The translations under genes were made by a program, and so were the position numbers. This document shows, piece after piece, positions 23,925 through 36,271 of a DNA stretch of 40,285 bases. The notes under the pieces were generated by a model. The model did not search any database. It had not been told where the DNA came from and saw only the letters and a list, made by a program, of their open reading frames with translations. Origin of the DNA: Priapulus caudatus (lineage: Eukaryota > Priapulida > Priapulimorpha > Priapulimorphida > Priapulidae); NCBI RefSeq assembly GCF_000485595.1, contig NW_014577076.1:471674-511958 (forward strand), given 5' to 3'. Within the stretch, counting starts at the first letter, position 1. Each line of letters opens with the position of its first letter.

Positions 23925-24960
23925 CAAACGTGCGTGCGTTCGTTCGTTACAGCAGCGTGTTTCGACGGACCAATCCCGGTGTTTAACATACGATAGAGCA
24001 GAGGGAAGGCAAGGCCAGTCAAGATACAGTCAACACTGGATGGCACACACGTGCAGCTCCCGGGACGCTGGCGCGGCAGGAATGGCTGCCTGCATCGCAA
24101 CTGGTGTGCGCGTTTAAGGTGCACGGCTAACCCGTGATACTGAAAGCCTACACTGTTTAGATCGGACCCCCAAGCCCCACGCAGATGTGAACCCGCCCGG
24201 GATCGCGCACATACGTACTGTAGACTGAGGTTAGCTGCAAACAGCCCGCCTGTCAGCAGCAGCTCTGACAGGGATGCTGCAAGGAGGCTGCAGGCGTGCC
24301 CGCGCACCAAGTGATACAGATACTGCCCTGCACTCGTCTCTTACTGCGTATATATTTAGCAAGCGAACATCTGGACGCGAGCTCTTCTCGGTATATACCT
24401 ACTATCAGCGCATCGCTCTTCTAGCTCGCGTGCGCCTCAGCGACTTTCTGCAGAATCGGGCAAATTACGATCTGCATGCTTCCCTCAGTTTTATCAGCTT
24501 GCCGGAGGGGCAGGAATCTGCGTCCGCTTCATTATACGGGCCGTCGTTTTATCTGCTGCCCTGCGGCAAGCAATCGCTGCGAGCCGCGTAGCCGAAACAC
24601 GCGCGCAATACAGCTAATATCATTGACCAAACAATTTATTTTCAGATTTACGTGCGAAACTGCGAAGCCAACACGCGACGAGCGAAACACTATTTACATA
24701 GTAGCTACATGGATGCGAGCTCGGCGCGAATCGCTCGCGTCTAAGCGGTCACAGCGTAACTACTACAAACACGCCGACACCACTGAACTGAAACACGCCG
24801 CGTGGGCAATCTAAAATTGGGCACGCACGGACACGGTGAAATTTTCGTTTTATTCTTCCTAACCTGCTGTTAAACGAGCGAGAAGCCGGACCGCTAGCCA
24901 GCCACAAGGAACGTCAATATTTAACAACTCTGCTCGCAGCGCGCGTTTCGCTTGCCTGTC
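23681..24960 (-). promoter_or_regulatory. CpG-rich region, probable promoter of the kinase gene
   Basis: This stretch is clearly richer in G+C and CpG than its AT-rich surroundings, and it begins at the first visible kinase exon. A CpG-rich segment over and upstream of a 5' exon is typical of a housekeeping promoter. Several open frames run through it on both strands, but none resembles a known protein, and high GC by itself lengthens open frames. I see no convincing TATA box or initiator, so the transcription start cannot be placed. Confidence 0.45.
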
Positions 24961-27900
24961 GCCTCAGCTCCCGAGAAGAGTGCGATAGATCACCTGCCAA
25001 TATATGTTGTGCGATCGCAGATCGAGGCAACTGCCGCGGACACTAGATTTCTACATCAGCCGCTATATCGACAGATTTTATTTCATAGTCGTTTCATTTA
25101 CGACTGTAAACAGAGAATGGCAGCCAATCTGCCTTACAAGGTTGACGTACGTACCATTCTAAGATTGATAGTTAGTTTCAAAGAGGCTGCATAGATCGAA
25201 ACCTGCAACTCTTGTAAGGTATGAGGAGCATAACTAACACTTCAAAAGGTCTCTTCGGATTATCATTCACTCGGTTAATTTTACATTAATTAGCGGTTTT
25301 ACTTCGCACATAGTAGATAATGATATGGGGCTATTTTTGATTATATCACTTTACAGCACACGTGTATATAGGAACATGCAATTTAATGTATGTTACCATG
25401 GGTAATACGGATAACTATATATAACCTGGTTGATATTTATAGTAGTTATCTCACAAAATTTCCACGATACATTGGGAGGTGTGTGCGTACACGTACGTAT
25501 GCGCGCGCGCGTGTGTGCGTGTGTGTGAGCGGGGGTCTTCTAAGTTTAAACACTACCTTCTAAAAATAAAGTGAATAAATTACAATGATATCAGGATCTA
25601 TATCTAGAAGCTAGTATTTAAACTGATCACACATAGAAGATCAGGAGAAGTCAACTACAACATGCATTTTTCATTTTAAAAATAGAATCATTTTTGGAGT
25701 ATATATATAAATTATTCATTATAATGATTACAATTAAACAATTTTAGGACTTGAGCTAGCTCTATGCCTTATAAGCTCATCATTTATATAATCGAGTTAC
25801 CATAGAGAAATGGCTTGCAATTTATTTTGCAGTGTGTATTTGCTGCTAATGACCTAGTGGTGGTGTTTTTTTAATATATCGCTGCAAGGACAGTTTGGGA
25901 TGTTTTCTCTTAAATATATTTCTATGAATTTCATGCATGTGAAGCATGCTTTATCATTTGGTATTCAATGCATTTAGGTAATAGGGACATGCCTGGGAGG
26001 ACACTGTGACGCGGCAACATTAAGATGCAAACTACGACAGCCATTCCTGCAATCCAATCGTCCCTGAAAGCTGCAAAAATGTGCCATTTTGTATTAAACT
26101 TAAAATAAGAATGTTACAAACCTCTATACTGCAATCTCAACAAAACAATAGCATTATCATGGTCCTATTATGAATGTAATTTTAACTACATTAAATTTTA
26201 CATCAAAGTTAATATTTCAGTTTCTTTTCGAAATACTGCTATAAAGGATATGAATTTACAGCTTGCAATTTCAAATAAAATGATACAACTTACCCATCAG
26301 TTTAACGATGGTCATTGACTTGTAGGTACCACACACCATATATATAAACACATAAACATGCAGAGAAAACAAAAAGAAATCCCACACAAGACACGTACAG
26401 CGAAGAGAGGGTAATGCATGCAGTGCAAATCTACATTTACTAAAACTCTAAAGGAAGGAGTGGCTTGGTGAGGATGTACAGACAGCTTCATTGTTAGATA
26501 CAAGTATTTGTTTTATATGGAAAGTTATAATTACTCGCGATTAAGTAAAATGTTTATTATATCTGCACTTTAATTCACTCCTGTAACGAGCTTTGCTCAA
26601 TGACACCTAGAGCTATAAAGAAGCGATCAAAATGTCACAATGCTGGATAATGCTAGTCACCACAAACATTGGCAGAAGCTGAACACGAGGAAAACATCAT
26701 TCACGAGAGGGTATATTATCTCATCCGCCACGCATAGCGTACAGAACTCTATCATTTCGTGCTGCTGCATGCCTGTGACTTTCAACATTACTTTCAGTTA
26801 AACTGGGTTTTACGTTTATGCCACATTGCCTTGGATATAGTTTAGTGTTATGGATGGCAATATTGCTTGTGCTGCCTCTCGGCTGAAATTTATTTTCACC
26901 TACTGTGCACCGGAAGCTTTTAAATTATTTACGATGATAAATGATAGCAAGATTTCATCTTTCATTAATAGTTTCTGTTAACTCGGATATGGACTACGAA
27001 CTTCATATAAAAACGTTAACTGCCTTACATTAGCCTTCGTACAGTCACTCTACCTATACATATCACGTGAAGGTTACCGGGACTGCTGATGTTGGCGCTA
27101 CTGTTACGGCTACTGCTGCTACTGCTGCTGATGGCCTGCAGCCGCCGCTACCGCTACCGCTGACGCCACAGAATCACTGAACCAAATTTAATCAGTTTGA
27201 AGGCAGCCGAGACACATGGTGCATCTGGATGCAGTAAAAAAAGCTGGGTGCCAGCCCCGCACCACCCGCTCGCTGGTTGGGGATGTTTAATAAACTTAGC
27301 AGAATCGCTGCCAGAGTAAGAACGTGCTCTTCATTACGACTGCGAGTAACTTTCTGCGCCGACATATATCAGAATTCAATTATTGCTCAGACATGCAAGG
27401 CGAGTACTCCTACAAATCATACTAAAGAAACAGCCTGACTATACTGTAATGCCGGCATTATGTACTGTTTTCATTTAGTGTGTCCAACACGCGACGATAA
27501 CTTAAACTACAAACTGCAAGAATGCATTTTGTTATTGTCTTCTGAAATTACAAAATATCACTATGGCATTTATGTGGTGTACGTGTTCTCCAATGATTAC
27601 CCCAAAATGTTTAAAAGACCGATTGAGTTCGATGAGGAAACTTCTATGAAGGCTTCCTGTCAATAGTCTGCAAACACCTCAGTGTCTATAATGACACTGT
27701 GAAATGTTCGGTTTAGAAGCGTCCCGTCTAGCCTCAAACGAGCTGTTAAAAAGAATAATGGCCTGAAATCATGTTTAACTGTTGCAGATGCTTTTCCTTT
27801 TGCAAAATCAACTGCTGAACTCATTCAACTTTTCTCTCCAACCACAGCCTGCTGTCCTGATAGTACAATGCGAAGGCAGAGCAATTAGATTCTATAGGTG

Positions 27901-28841
27901 AAGCATGATTGCCGGGAGAGCCTATACACGCATTGGCAAGACATTGAGATATGCATACAGGAAAGGAGTATTGGCGATCTCGGTCGAAACTCTTGACCGT
28001 TTGTTTGTCTATCCGCTGAAAAGCACGTGTGAGAGTGCTGTATTTCTTCACAATTTACGACCAATTCTCTTATTTGTGATATTGTTTAATGACTCACGAA
28101 ATGCTGTGACCATAGTAGATATCAGAGGAGCATAAAAATACTGTGTCGATACGTTTAAATGCTATTACCAAAACACCAACAATGAAATTAAGATGGTTTT
28201 GTTGAGGTATTCGTGTCTTTAGAAGATTGCTACACACTAGAGACAGGTAAGGGTAAAGGAATATAGCATGGAATGTGTTCTAAAGTGAAAATCTCAATTT
28301 AGGCAAACACATATAGAGAAAAAGACTTACTGCAACTATAGCCAAAATAAATGTTTTTTAGGTTTACGCTATTTTAAGCACATACCTAACACTGATTAAT
28401 GCATTACAAAAATTACATACAATTATTTATGCTGCCTGAATGCTGTTATCCTATTTATGTTAATTCTACCTAGGCTCCAGAATATATAGTCAATAGAAAC
28501 TACACAGCCGCAATCCGCAAATGAAAGCGATATAGCTAGCACATGACTGCAAATTTCATGCTGACAATCACGGTTAATATTAATCGATTCTGGTTGTGAT
28601 AAGTCCTTTTCGCTATATAGTGTCATTGCCTTAATTCACTCAGTACCTACCTCTGTTGGCTATAGTTTCTCACTAAGGTTATTACAAACGGAAATATGGA
28701 AAGACAACAGACGGCGAAGAATGTTACGAGGGATAAACAGAGTGTGAAGAATAAACTCCATTGAACTCCCTCCCATGCCAAAAACGGGGTTTCTATTTCA
28801 GTGGTATCTGTCAAGATGTGAGAGGATGATGATGAACTTAC
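24961..28841. other. Non-coding sequence upstream of the kinase exon
   Basis: Mostly AT-rich. It contains a Z-DNA-type tract (25480-25528), CTG/CCG triplet-rich sequence (27085-27170), and an ATG-initiated plus-strand frame of 68 codons at 27460-27666 whose translation looks protein-like (for example FKRPIEFDEE) but matches nothing I recognise. Confidence 0.5.
25480..25528. repeat. 49-bp alternating purine-pyrimidine tract
   Basis: Unbroken alternation of purine and pyrimidine through GT, AC, GC and GT dinucleotides, including GCGCGCGCGC. This is the sequence pattern that favours Z-DNA. Confidence 0.9.
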
Positions 28842-28964
28842 GATAAACTTTGTCAGCAGTACAGGGCGCTTCCTTCCATCCGCAACAGCAAAAGTCTTCG
28901 ACTGGCCAAAACTTAGAATTGGAAAGCGGGCCGTTTGGAACTGGGGAAACTTTTCATGTTTCTC
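28842..28964 (-). CDS. Candidate internal exon, 41 codons, product unknown
   Basis: Seen: exactly 123 nt open on the minus strand between a pyrimidine-rich acceptor (ATTTTCTCTAAG, ending at 28965) and a perfect consensus donor (GTAAGT, from 28841). It reads EKHEKFPQFQTARFPIL, then SFGQSKTFAVADGRKRP, then VLLTKFI, with phase 0 at both ends. The composition (balanced charged and hydrophobic residues, higher GC than the flanks) looks coding. I do not recognise the family. It lies about 4.9 kb upstream of the kinase N-terminal exon and about 9.8 kb downstream of the membrane-anchor exon at 38726-38842, on the same strand. Both of those have compatible phase-0 junctions, so it could link to either. 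A chance open segment with good splice sites remains possible. Confidence 0.5.
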
Positions 28965-31900
28965 CTTAGAGAAAATAAAAATTTTCCGCTTGATAAATCA
29001 CACAACAGGATTCTCTACTCTCGTAACTCAAATAGCTGCATCTCCATCTACACATTGAAGCCCATGCAGGCTCTAACTATAGCAAGAGCTAGTACACCAC
29101 ACGAGTGAGAAACGAGCAGTGCCTTAATGAAGAGAATTGTCTGTTGAACTCATTCCTGTGGAGCACATTATTATCATGTACAGTTATGATTTGCGTCTAT
29201 AAAGCATCGAAAAATCAGATGATATGACACAACAAAATGCCCAGGTGGCAAGGAATGCCTACATCATTAGTCTAAACCTCCACTACGAGAAAAAATTAGT
29301 GAATCTTAAAATGATTCGAATATTTTATGCTGCCAGAAAATTAGTAAAATTAAAAGGTTCTGGTTAAGTTGTCTTACAAACACAAGTTAGTCACACTGCT
29401 ATGTATTCTGAAGTAGAAAACTCTTAAACCAATTTACAAGTTACTTTCTACAAGTTATTTTCTATGATAAATAAAAATAGATCAAACTAAATAAATGTTT
29501 CAGAAAGCTCTTTTTTTAAATAGCCTCTCTTTCTTCTGACCAACACAAGCAAGCATTCCCACTACATATATCTGTATGTTACAACAATAAATGTTTTTAA
29601 AATATACAAAGAATCCCTCCTTTCCATCCGTGTGACATATTTTCGTAGAATATACTAGTGTATATCAACCGTATATATACTAGTGTATAGTGAACCCTTT
29701 ACACTTTCTTTTTGATTGCAAGCGAAGGTGCAAGAAGCCTCATGAACAAAAAAAACTGTCGCATTCCAGTTTCATCACTATGCACAGAAGAACAGTGCGT
29801 TCAATACGTTCTGAACAGTCATGCGGTACCTTCATTAAATTATATTTCAGATCTAGCAAGGAAGATGTTCACGACTGAAGCACGTGCGCACATGGCGTGA
29901 ATATCATGTACCTACCTGTGCTCGCTCTAAAGAAACCAGACTCAACAGATTCATGCATCGAAACAATGCTATTACTGAGTATTACTAGCCGTATTACGTG
30001 TTATTTACAAAACAAGTATATATATACCAAGTATTGTTGTACTGAGACAAGCTCAGGAGCACATACTGGTAAACTGATACCAACAAAGGCCCGAGGAATG
30101 CCAGTATTGATGCTGTTAGGAAGCCACTCTAACTTACATCTCGACTTTTCGAGGTCGGTAGGAAGCGGTAGGTACTTATGTACGTCTTACAATCTCCCAT
30201 CTTACGAACTATTTCCGTCATCTGGCTTCACAGAGCAAATATATCACATGCAGATTTAACAGCGAGGACACATTAAGATTCCCCAAATGACGAACGATCC
30301 ACCACAGCTGCAGTACAGTAAACTTGGACGTATGGCAGTGGCAACTATACAAACATATTCTTCTAGAACCATATCCAGAGTCTCTGCGTGTGTCCACTAT
30401 AAACCGCTGCAATTCTCGTCCCCATCGCTAGATTGCAGTGTCACGAGAAGCAATTCGAAGTAGCCGCCGCTTGCGGCAGTACTCCGCGGCCACGCACGTT
30501 ACACGGATTCGAGCGTATCAGAAAAGTAGCGCCAGCAGGGGAGCATGGCCCAAAACACAGCCGCTAGAACCAAAAATACCCTACCAAGTGCTCGTGATGT
30601 TACGGGCGTAAGGCACGCGTGTGCCAAGCCACTCTGCGTCACAGACCCGCAGCATCAATCACCAGCAATGAGGCACGCTCTACCCATCCCACCAACGGGC
30701 CGACCCTAGATCTGGTGTCTTGGCTCCACATGCAGAGTTCACATCTGCCAGCTAACGAGTAGCGAATATAACCGCGTCTGCAACGCTGCCTACCGACGGA
30801 ATTTACCGAAAACAAGATGCTATATGTTAAAACAATTTCTTTGGTCGGTGAGCGCGTACACGCGTGAATTCTGGAGACAAAGGTGCAGACGGTCATCCTG
30901 GTTTTTACGGGAAGGGGATGCAGAGTTCATGTAGTCTCACTTAAGCATGCCTTCTTGTACACGTACGCACGCATTCCCTAGAGACGAACTAGTTTTAAAA
31001 ATTAAGTACGGACACATGCCCGCTGACGTAGCCATGGCCTCGATCGTGGTCTGTCTACAAATAACGCGTTGTCAACATGTTTTCTTCGCAGAGCATCTTG
31101 ACTAGCAACGTTGTATCGTTTTTACACTGCACTTGGTGCATCAGGTGTAATGTAGCAACAACACAGCGCAACACAACACTTGCACAGAAATCTAGTATTG
31201 TAACCTGATAAATAACCTATTATTGCCACTAAAAGTGGAAAAAGTGAAAACTAAAGATATAAGATTTTGAAAAATGATTTCCTCATGATTATATCGCGAC
31301 CAGCATTGTTCGAAGAAAATTTTTCGGCCTCGAAAGTCAGGACGTATAGTGGCCCTGAGATGAGCAGGGTATATGCTCTTGCTCTCCAGTCGAACAGATG
31401 CTAGCGGTACTAAACTATAGTGATGCTCTCCGGTTTCCTCGACAAAGTATAGCCGGCTCCCGTGCCGCCAAGCTTGCCAAACACGCGCCACACGGCGAAC
31501 AACAACCGCGGCTTGTTGAAGTAAGTCGTGTGTAACGATTGTATTGAAGCTCACAAGTAACCAACGAGGAAATTAAAAAACACATCGTAAGATTGCAGCG
31601 CCACTATGTGTAAGCTTGGAGCGCGTGTAAGATTTCTGGTACACATTAATTTTGGTAACGTTCGAAATATATGCTCTCTCTGTTTCCATATTCAGCACCA
31701 AACGCCTATCATAAACAAAAATATATCCACACCGTATTACAATTAAGTTACCCAGAGAATGCTGTGAGCAGATACGCCTGTGATATCAGTATTAAAAAAA
31801 TCGCCATAAACTCACCAGATCATGAGGCGAAAATATTCAAAGAACCACCAACTACATCATTATCCGTTACAATATTCACGCTCCCTCAGAAATATATTAC

Positions 31901-34224
31901 ATATAATAAATATACTACGTTCTATGATTTAAGCAACCCCTCCGACCACTATGCATCTTCAGGCCAATGACCCGGCCGGCCCCCCCCCAGGTTGAAATTC
32001 CAGATTGAAATTGTAACCTTTACCAAACGTTCTCCACCCATAGCACCACACACATATATTAGTTACCATATGTCATACCAACTGTAATCAGGCTATGAGG
32101 TTAACCAAACAGGCAGTGTCAGACTAGATCATATTCCCTATTAGCTGCTCTGCCTGAAACGCATAATTCCTGACACATTTCATCCGACTCGCGCTGTTAG
32201 CTATACCAACCGCATAAAAGCCATCATAGGGTTCATAATGCCCTTGCTAATGTCAAAATTACCACATAACCATAAAATGTCTGCAAGATGTGATATTTTT
32301 GTTGGGAAAGCTAAACATTAATTATACTACAACCGCTAATTACACTACAAAGACCAGAGACAATGTGTGAAATAATTAAGAATGCAAATTAAATAACAGC
32401 TACGCACAGTACGGCAATGTTTACAACGTGTGATAGAGCAGTATCACCCGATCGGCTCTACGCGCACATTACTCGCTCGCTCGTATATATTATAGCGTGT
32501 GGCAAACGCTAGCCATGCATCCGGCCACACTACAGGGACCCATCTGGATGTATGCCGCCTTACTGAGATCGCAATTAAAGAAGGACAAACAGTAGCAGAG
32601 ATATGCGCACGGAATCTGTACATCACGGCTACACGAGCACTAAGTTGCTTAAATCCACCCTGGTGGCAAGTGCACGTACTAAACAACCGAACCGAGCAGT
32701 TAACGATATACGCTCAGCGTTATTACCGCCTGTGCCTCTACGCTGCGACTTTGAATGCGAACATTGCGCGGAACATTCTCCTCAATGAATGTTTAATCGA
32801 AACACATAAAAGTTTCCGGAAAAGCAGATCAAATCAAAACCAATATAACGCCGGAAGATTCATGACTGCTTTTCACGTGGCAATCACACAACCGATGTGA
32901 CATTCAGCCATGGAAACATAGCGCTACATCATTGCAGGTAGAATTGTTCGACTTCACTTTTCTTCCATGAACTGAAAATTTTTGTATCAGCAAAATAACC
33001 TTTACTTGGCATTCAGTAGCGACGAATAGACAATGCCGGCAGCTGATATCGAAATCAAGCGAATGCAGACAAAATCCGTTCGAGGATATTAATTTGCACT
33101 GTAAGTGAAACTCGTAGGGTATAGAGGCTGGAATGGTGCTAATGGCTATTGCCTAGTGCAGTTATCACGCGAACTGCACGATACATATAGCCGCGTTTAT
33201 TCCTAGCTTGTATAGCATTCATACTGTAACTCGGCAGGCTGAATTCCAAGTATAGATGTCATTAATTAAATTTGTGGTTAGGTATCCGATTCGAAATAAA
33301 ACTATTCACAACACCTCCGACAAGTAATATTGGGCGAAACAATTAAAACAGGAAAATTACTTCCCTTCTAAAAACCTTTAGAGGTAAGTGACAGAAAAGG
33401 ACAATTCGTTGCTATATTTTCATACCTATATATAACACGTTCAGGGACTTTTAACCGTTTCAACAATAGCTCAGATTTATGAATAGTATATCTATTTCTT
33501 TATTCAATGAATAGAACCTTTCATAAAAGAATACATATAATTGCAGTTCTTTCACCATGCACTTTTCTGAGGTGCTTGATATTTGACAATGATGTTACAA
33601 TACTACGGAATTAGTACAAAATTGTGAAGAATTATGCTACCGTTTGCAGTTGCTTAGGCACGTAAGGCACACACAGGCAGGTAATACTTCAATTTTAATT
33701 CTTCGTCAATAGAAATGAGACATGTACAGTACTCGCTTTTATAAGTTTTTTTTTTTACATTTCAATGTAAACTTGGATTAGTCAACAGACAATAGACAAC
33801 AATACGCAGAGGAAATATAAATGACCTATCTCACTTGATATCGATTTTAGCTTCACCAACACAGCTCTTAAGCTTACATTGATTCAAGAAACAGCATTAG
33901 TAAATTATCAAGACTCAATATTTGCACTCAAATCGCTACTTGACTCTTTCCATCGATTTTCTATCGAAAATGTTAAGTTGGAAATCAATCGACTTTACCA
34001 GTCGTGTGAGTGTAGGGAGGATGGACATTGTGATAACCTTACTCCTTATGCCTAGGATGCCTCACAGCTGTTCCCCTGGTTCAATTCCGAAAGTCAGCTT
34101 ATTCGCCATATGCCACGTACCACATGAATTTCGTCCAAATTAAGTAACTGTAAACTATTTTCAGACAGGCAAAATAGAGCAATAACCATACAGCTATAGG
34201 GTGACAACATGCACGGGGCAAACT
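28965..34224. other. Non-coding or unassigned sequence
   Basis: No recognisable gene. CpG content rises locally around 30420-30620 and 32430-32600. Two of the longer open frames (31192-31554, minus, 120 codons; 32499-32900, plus, 133 codons) lack known domains and convincing exon borders, so I leave them uncalled. Confidence 0.5.
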
Positions 34225-34232
34225 GCATAACA
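34225..34232. repeat. hAT target-site duplication, left
   Basis: GCATAACA, immediately before the left terminal repeat and identical to 36264-36271. Confidence 0.97.
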
Positions 34233-36263
34233 CAGTGCTATTCAACCTTTTTTGAACTTGTTCACCCCTAGCGACTCGACTTCTGAAGTCATTCACCCCA
34301 CTATCCCATTATCCATTTTTTTTATTACTTTTGAAACTGCAATGCTTAACTAAGTCCTAACCCAGTACTGTCCTAACCTAACCTAACCGTACGAACTAAT
34401 GTGACGGCTGTTGTTGTATGCTGTCCGCGATTTTGTCAAATCTGGGCTCGAGTTCTGATAGCGCCCCTCTCATGAGCGTGTCCACGTCTTCAATTGAGGC
34501 TCGCTGCTTGGTCTTGATGCCCGCCAGGGCTGAAAATTTCTTTTTGCAAAGGTAGGAGCTGGGCATTGCTACGAGGGCGCTTACAGCTTCTTCAGTGATT
34601 TGTTGGTACCCGGGGATGGGTAGCAGTGATATTCCAGAAGTGCACTGTAATGTCTCCAAAAGTCTGAAGTTAACGGGTTCTGGACGAGGTGCGGTCTGGC
34701 GCGTTTGCTAACATCTTTCGCTTCGTCAGAGCCACCGCACAAAAGGAATTGATTTCCACTGCTTTTTTGGCAATTCTCCGTGCTTCTCCTTCTTCGGAAA
34801 GTATTTGTTGAAATCGATTGAAGGCAGTGTGAGGTGGTCGACCACCATTTAGTTACACTGGTCTGGCAACGACTCCTCTTCATCTCCATGCACCACCAAG
34901 TTGGATCCTCGCATGAAAGAGTCTGTAGCTAAGAAAGTCCGAAAAATCAGCATTCTCAACCTTCTGTTCCACTGTTCGATCTCTTTTCGAAGCGCGTGTA
35001 CCTTAGAAATCGTAATGAATCACGTCGCCATCAATTTCCTTGAGAGCCCAAGGTTCAACTTGTTCAGGTGGCCGGAAGACATCTGCAGCCAAATAGGCCA
35101 CACCTGCTGAACGACACGCCAAAAGTCATCGTTGAAACCGAGCACAGCCTTCTCGTCTGCTTGCTCCGTGAAAAATACTGTGCAATTCTTCTGCCGAAAG
35201 CCAGAACTCGGTTAGCAGCTTTCCCCACCTTGATAACTCAGCGAACGCCACTGTGGTAGAGCAGTTCGAAATATTCGGATCCATGTCCTTGCAAAGTTTT
35301 ACTGAACATCCGATGCTTCTTCGTGTTGGCTTTCACTGCATTCACGTCTTCACAACGTCCTCCAGTACCAGTTCATTCTTCTCGGTCTTGTCCGATCCTA
35401 TCGGCTTTGCAGCCAAGGCTTCTCTGTGAATCATACAGTGTGTGGCGACGCAAGTTGGCGACACAGCTTGGTTTTTTTTGACAAGCCCGTTCACTCGTCC
35501 AGTCATTGCCGCTGCTCCGTCTGTGGTCATAGCCTTGCATTTATCCAATTGCACATCCCCTTTATCCAAGAACTCAGTCAGCTTGTCAAAAATTGCTTGC
35601 GCAGTGGTTTCGACTCCTACCGGTACACAGCACACGTAGTGGTCGACGAGAGTTCCCTTCTCCAAGTCGGGGATATGGCAATAAACGATCAACTGCACTT
35701 GCATCAAGTTGAAGACCGTAACAGACAGCTTGGTGTAGTTTCTTGAAAAGCTGATCTTTCAAGTCATCAGCAACCATCTTGCACCGGCGGCGAGTGGTAG
35801 TGTCGGACAGAGCAAGCTTGTCCACCTTCTTCACAGCCTCGTCTCCTCCGTGAATAATTTTAGCAGCAATCTTCAGGCAGGGCAGAACCACGGTCTCGAG
35901 TTCGGTGTATGGTCGTTTCGCTTGCATCATCACGAGAGCCATTTCCAGTGATGCCCTCACCAGCGGCTTCTCCTTGTTGGCTACTAACACCACGCTTTCA
36001 AAAGAAGATTGTTGACTCCAGAACGCCTTCAGCTCGGCCTCGAAAAATTCTTTGCTCTTGTTCTGGTGTTCGGGATGTTTGTTCTTGAGGTGTAGGGCGA
36101 GTTTAGATGGAGCCAGGCTCTCGTTTGAAAATACCAGGCGAAAATACCGTCGTTGACCGTTCCTAAATCTCATTCACCCCCATTCACCCTATCTTCCCCA
36201 TTCACCCCAATCCAAATTTCATTCACCCTAGGGTGCACCGTTCACCCCGGTTGAATAGCACTG
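34233..36263 (-). mobile_element. hAT-superfamily DNA transposon, 2031 bp, with target duplication
   Basis: Seen: perfect 15-bp terminal inverted repeats, CAGTGCTATTCAACC at the left and its complement at the right, flanked on both sides by the identical octamer GCATAACA. Inside is a decayed transposase on the minus strand. Known: 8-bp target duplications, CAG-type ends and a BED-finger transposase define hAT elements; the protein fragments resemble the ZBED5/Charlie lineage. The motif TTCACCC is repeated near both ends (34261, 34292; 36173, 36183, 36201, 36222, 36241), always on the same strand, and may be subterminal transposase-binding sites. The intact ends contrast with the broken gene, so the copy was probably moved by a transposase made elsewhere. 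Confidence 0.97.
34396..36173 (-). pseudogene. Degenerate hAT (ZBED5-like) transposase
   Basis: Read on the minus strand, fragments in successive frames keep family order. 36173 down to about 35710 gives a BED-type N-terminus (SNESLAPSKLALHLKNKHPE) whose first cysteine pair is missing. 35700 down to 35349 gives QLIVYCHIPDLEKG, then TTDGAAAMTGRVNGLVKK, then HCMIHREALAAKPI, including the conserved Asp of TDGA. After a decayed middle part, 34590 down to 34396 gives YLCKKKFSALAGIKTKQR to PRFDKI and QQQPSH-stop, the C-terminal dimerisation region. Breaks: a deletion plus frameshift right after LQLD near 35705, which removes the expected acidic motif; a frameshift near 35349 after EDVVKT; another in the VRWLSRG equivalent near 35235; and more in 35230-34600. 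It cannot make an active enzyme. Confidence 0.95.
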
Positions 36264-36271
36264 GCATAACA
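36264..36271. repeat. hAT target-site duplication, right
   Basis: GCATAACA, immediately after the right terminal repeat and identical to 34225-34232. Confidence 0.97.

Noticed and set aside
23924-24310. 128-codon minus-strand frame upstream of the kinase exon
   Set aside because: GC-rich region with long frames on both strands; a different frame from the kinase exon and no similarity to CLK N-termini.
26305-26312. Possible microexon ending at a GTAAGT donor near 26289 on the minus strand (peptide SMTIVKLMG)
   Set aside because: The acceptor is weak, the segment is about 25 nt, and nothing links it to a neighbour; too short to support.
31192-31554. 120-codon minus-strand open frame
   Set aside because: No recognisable domain and no supporting exon structure; left uncalled.
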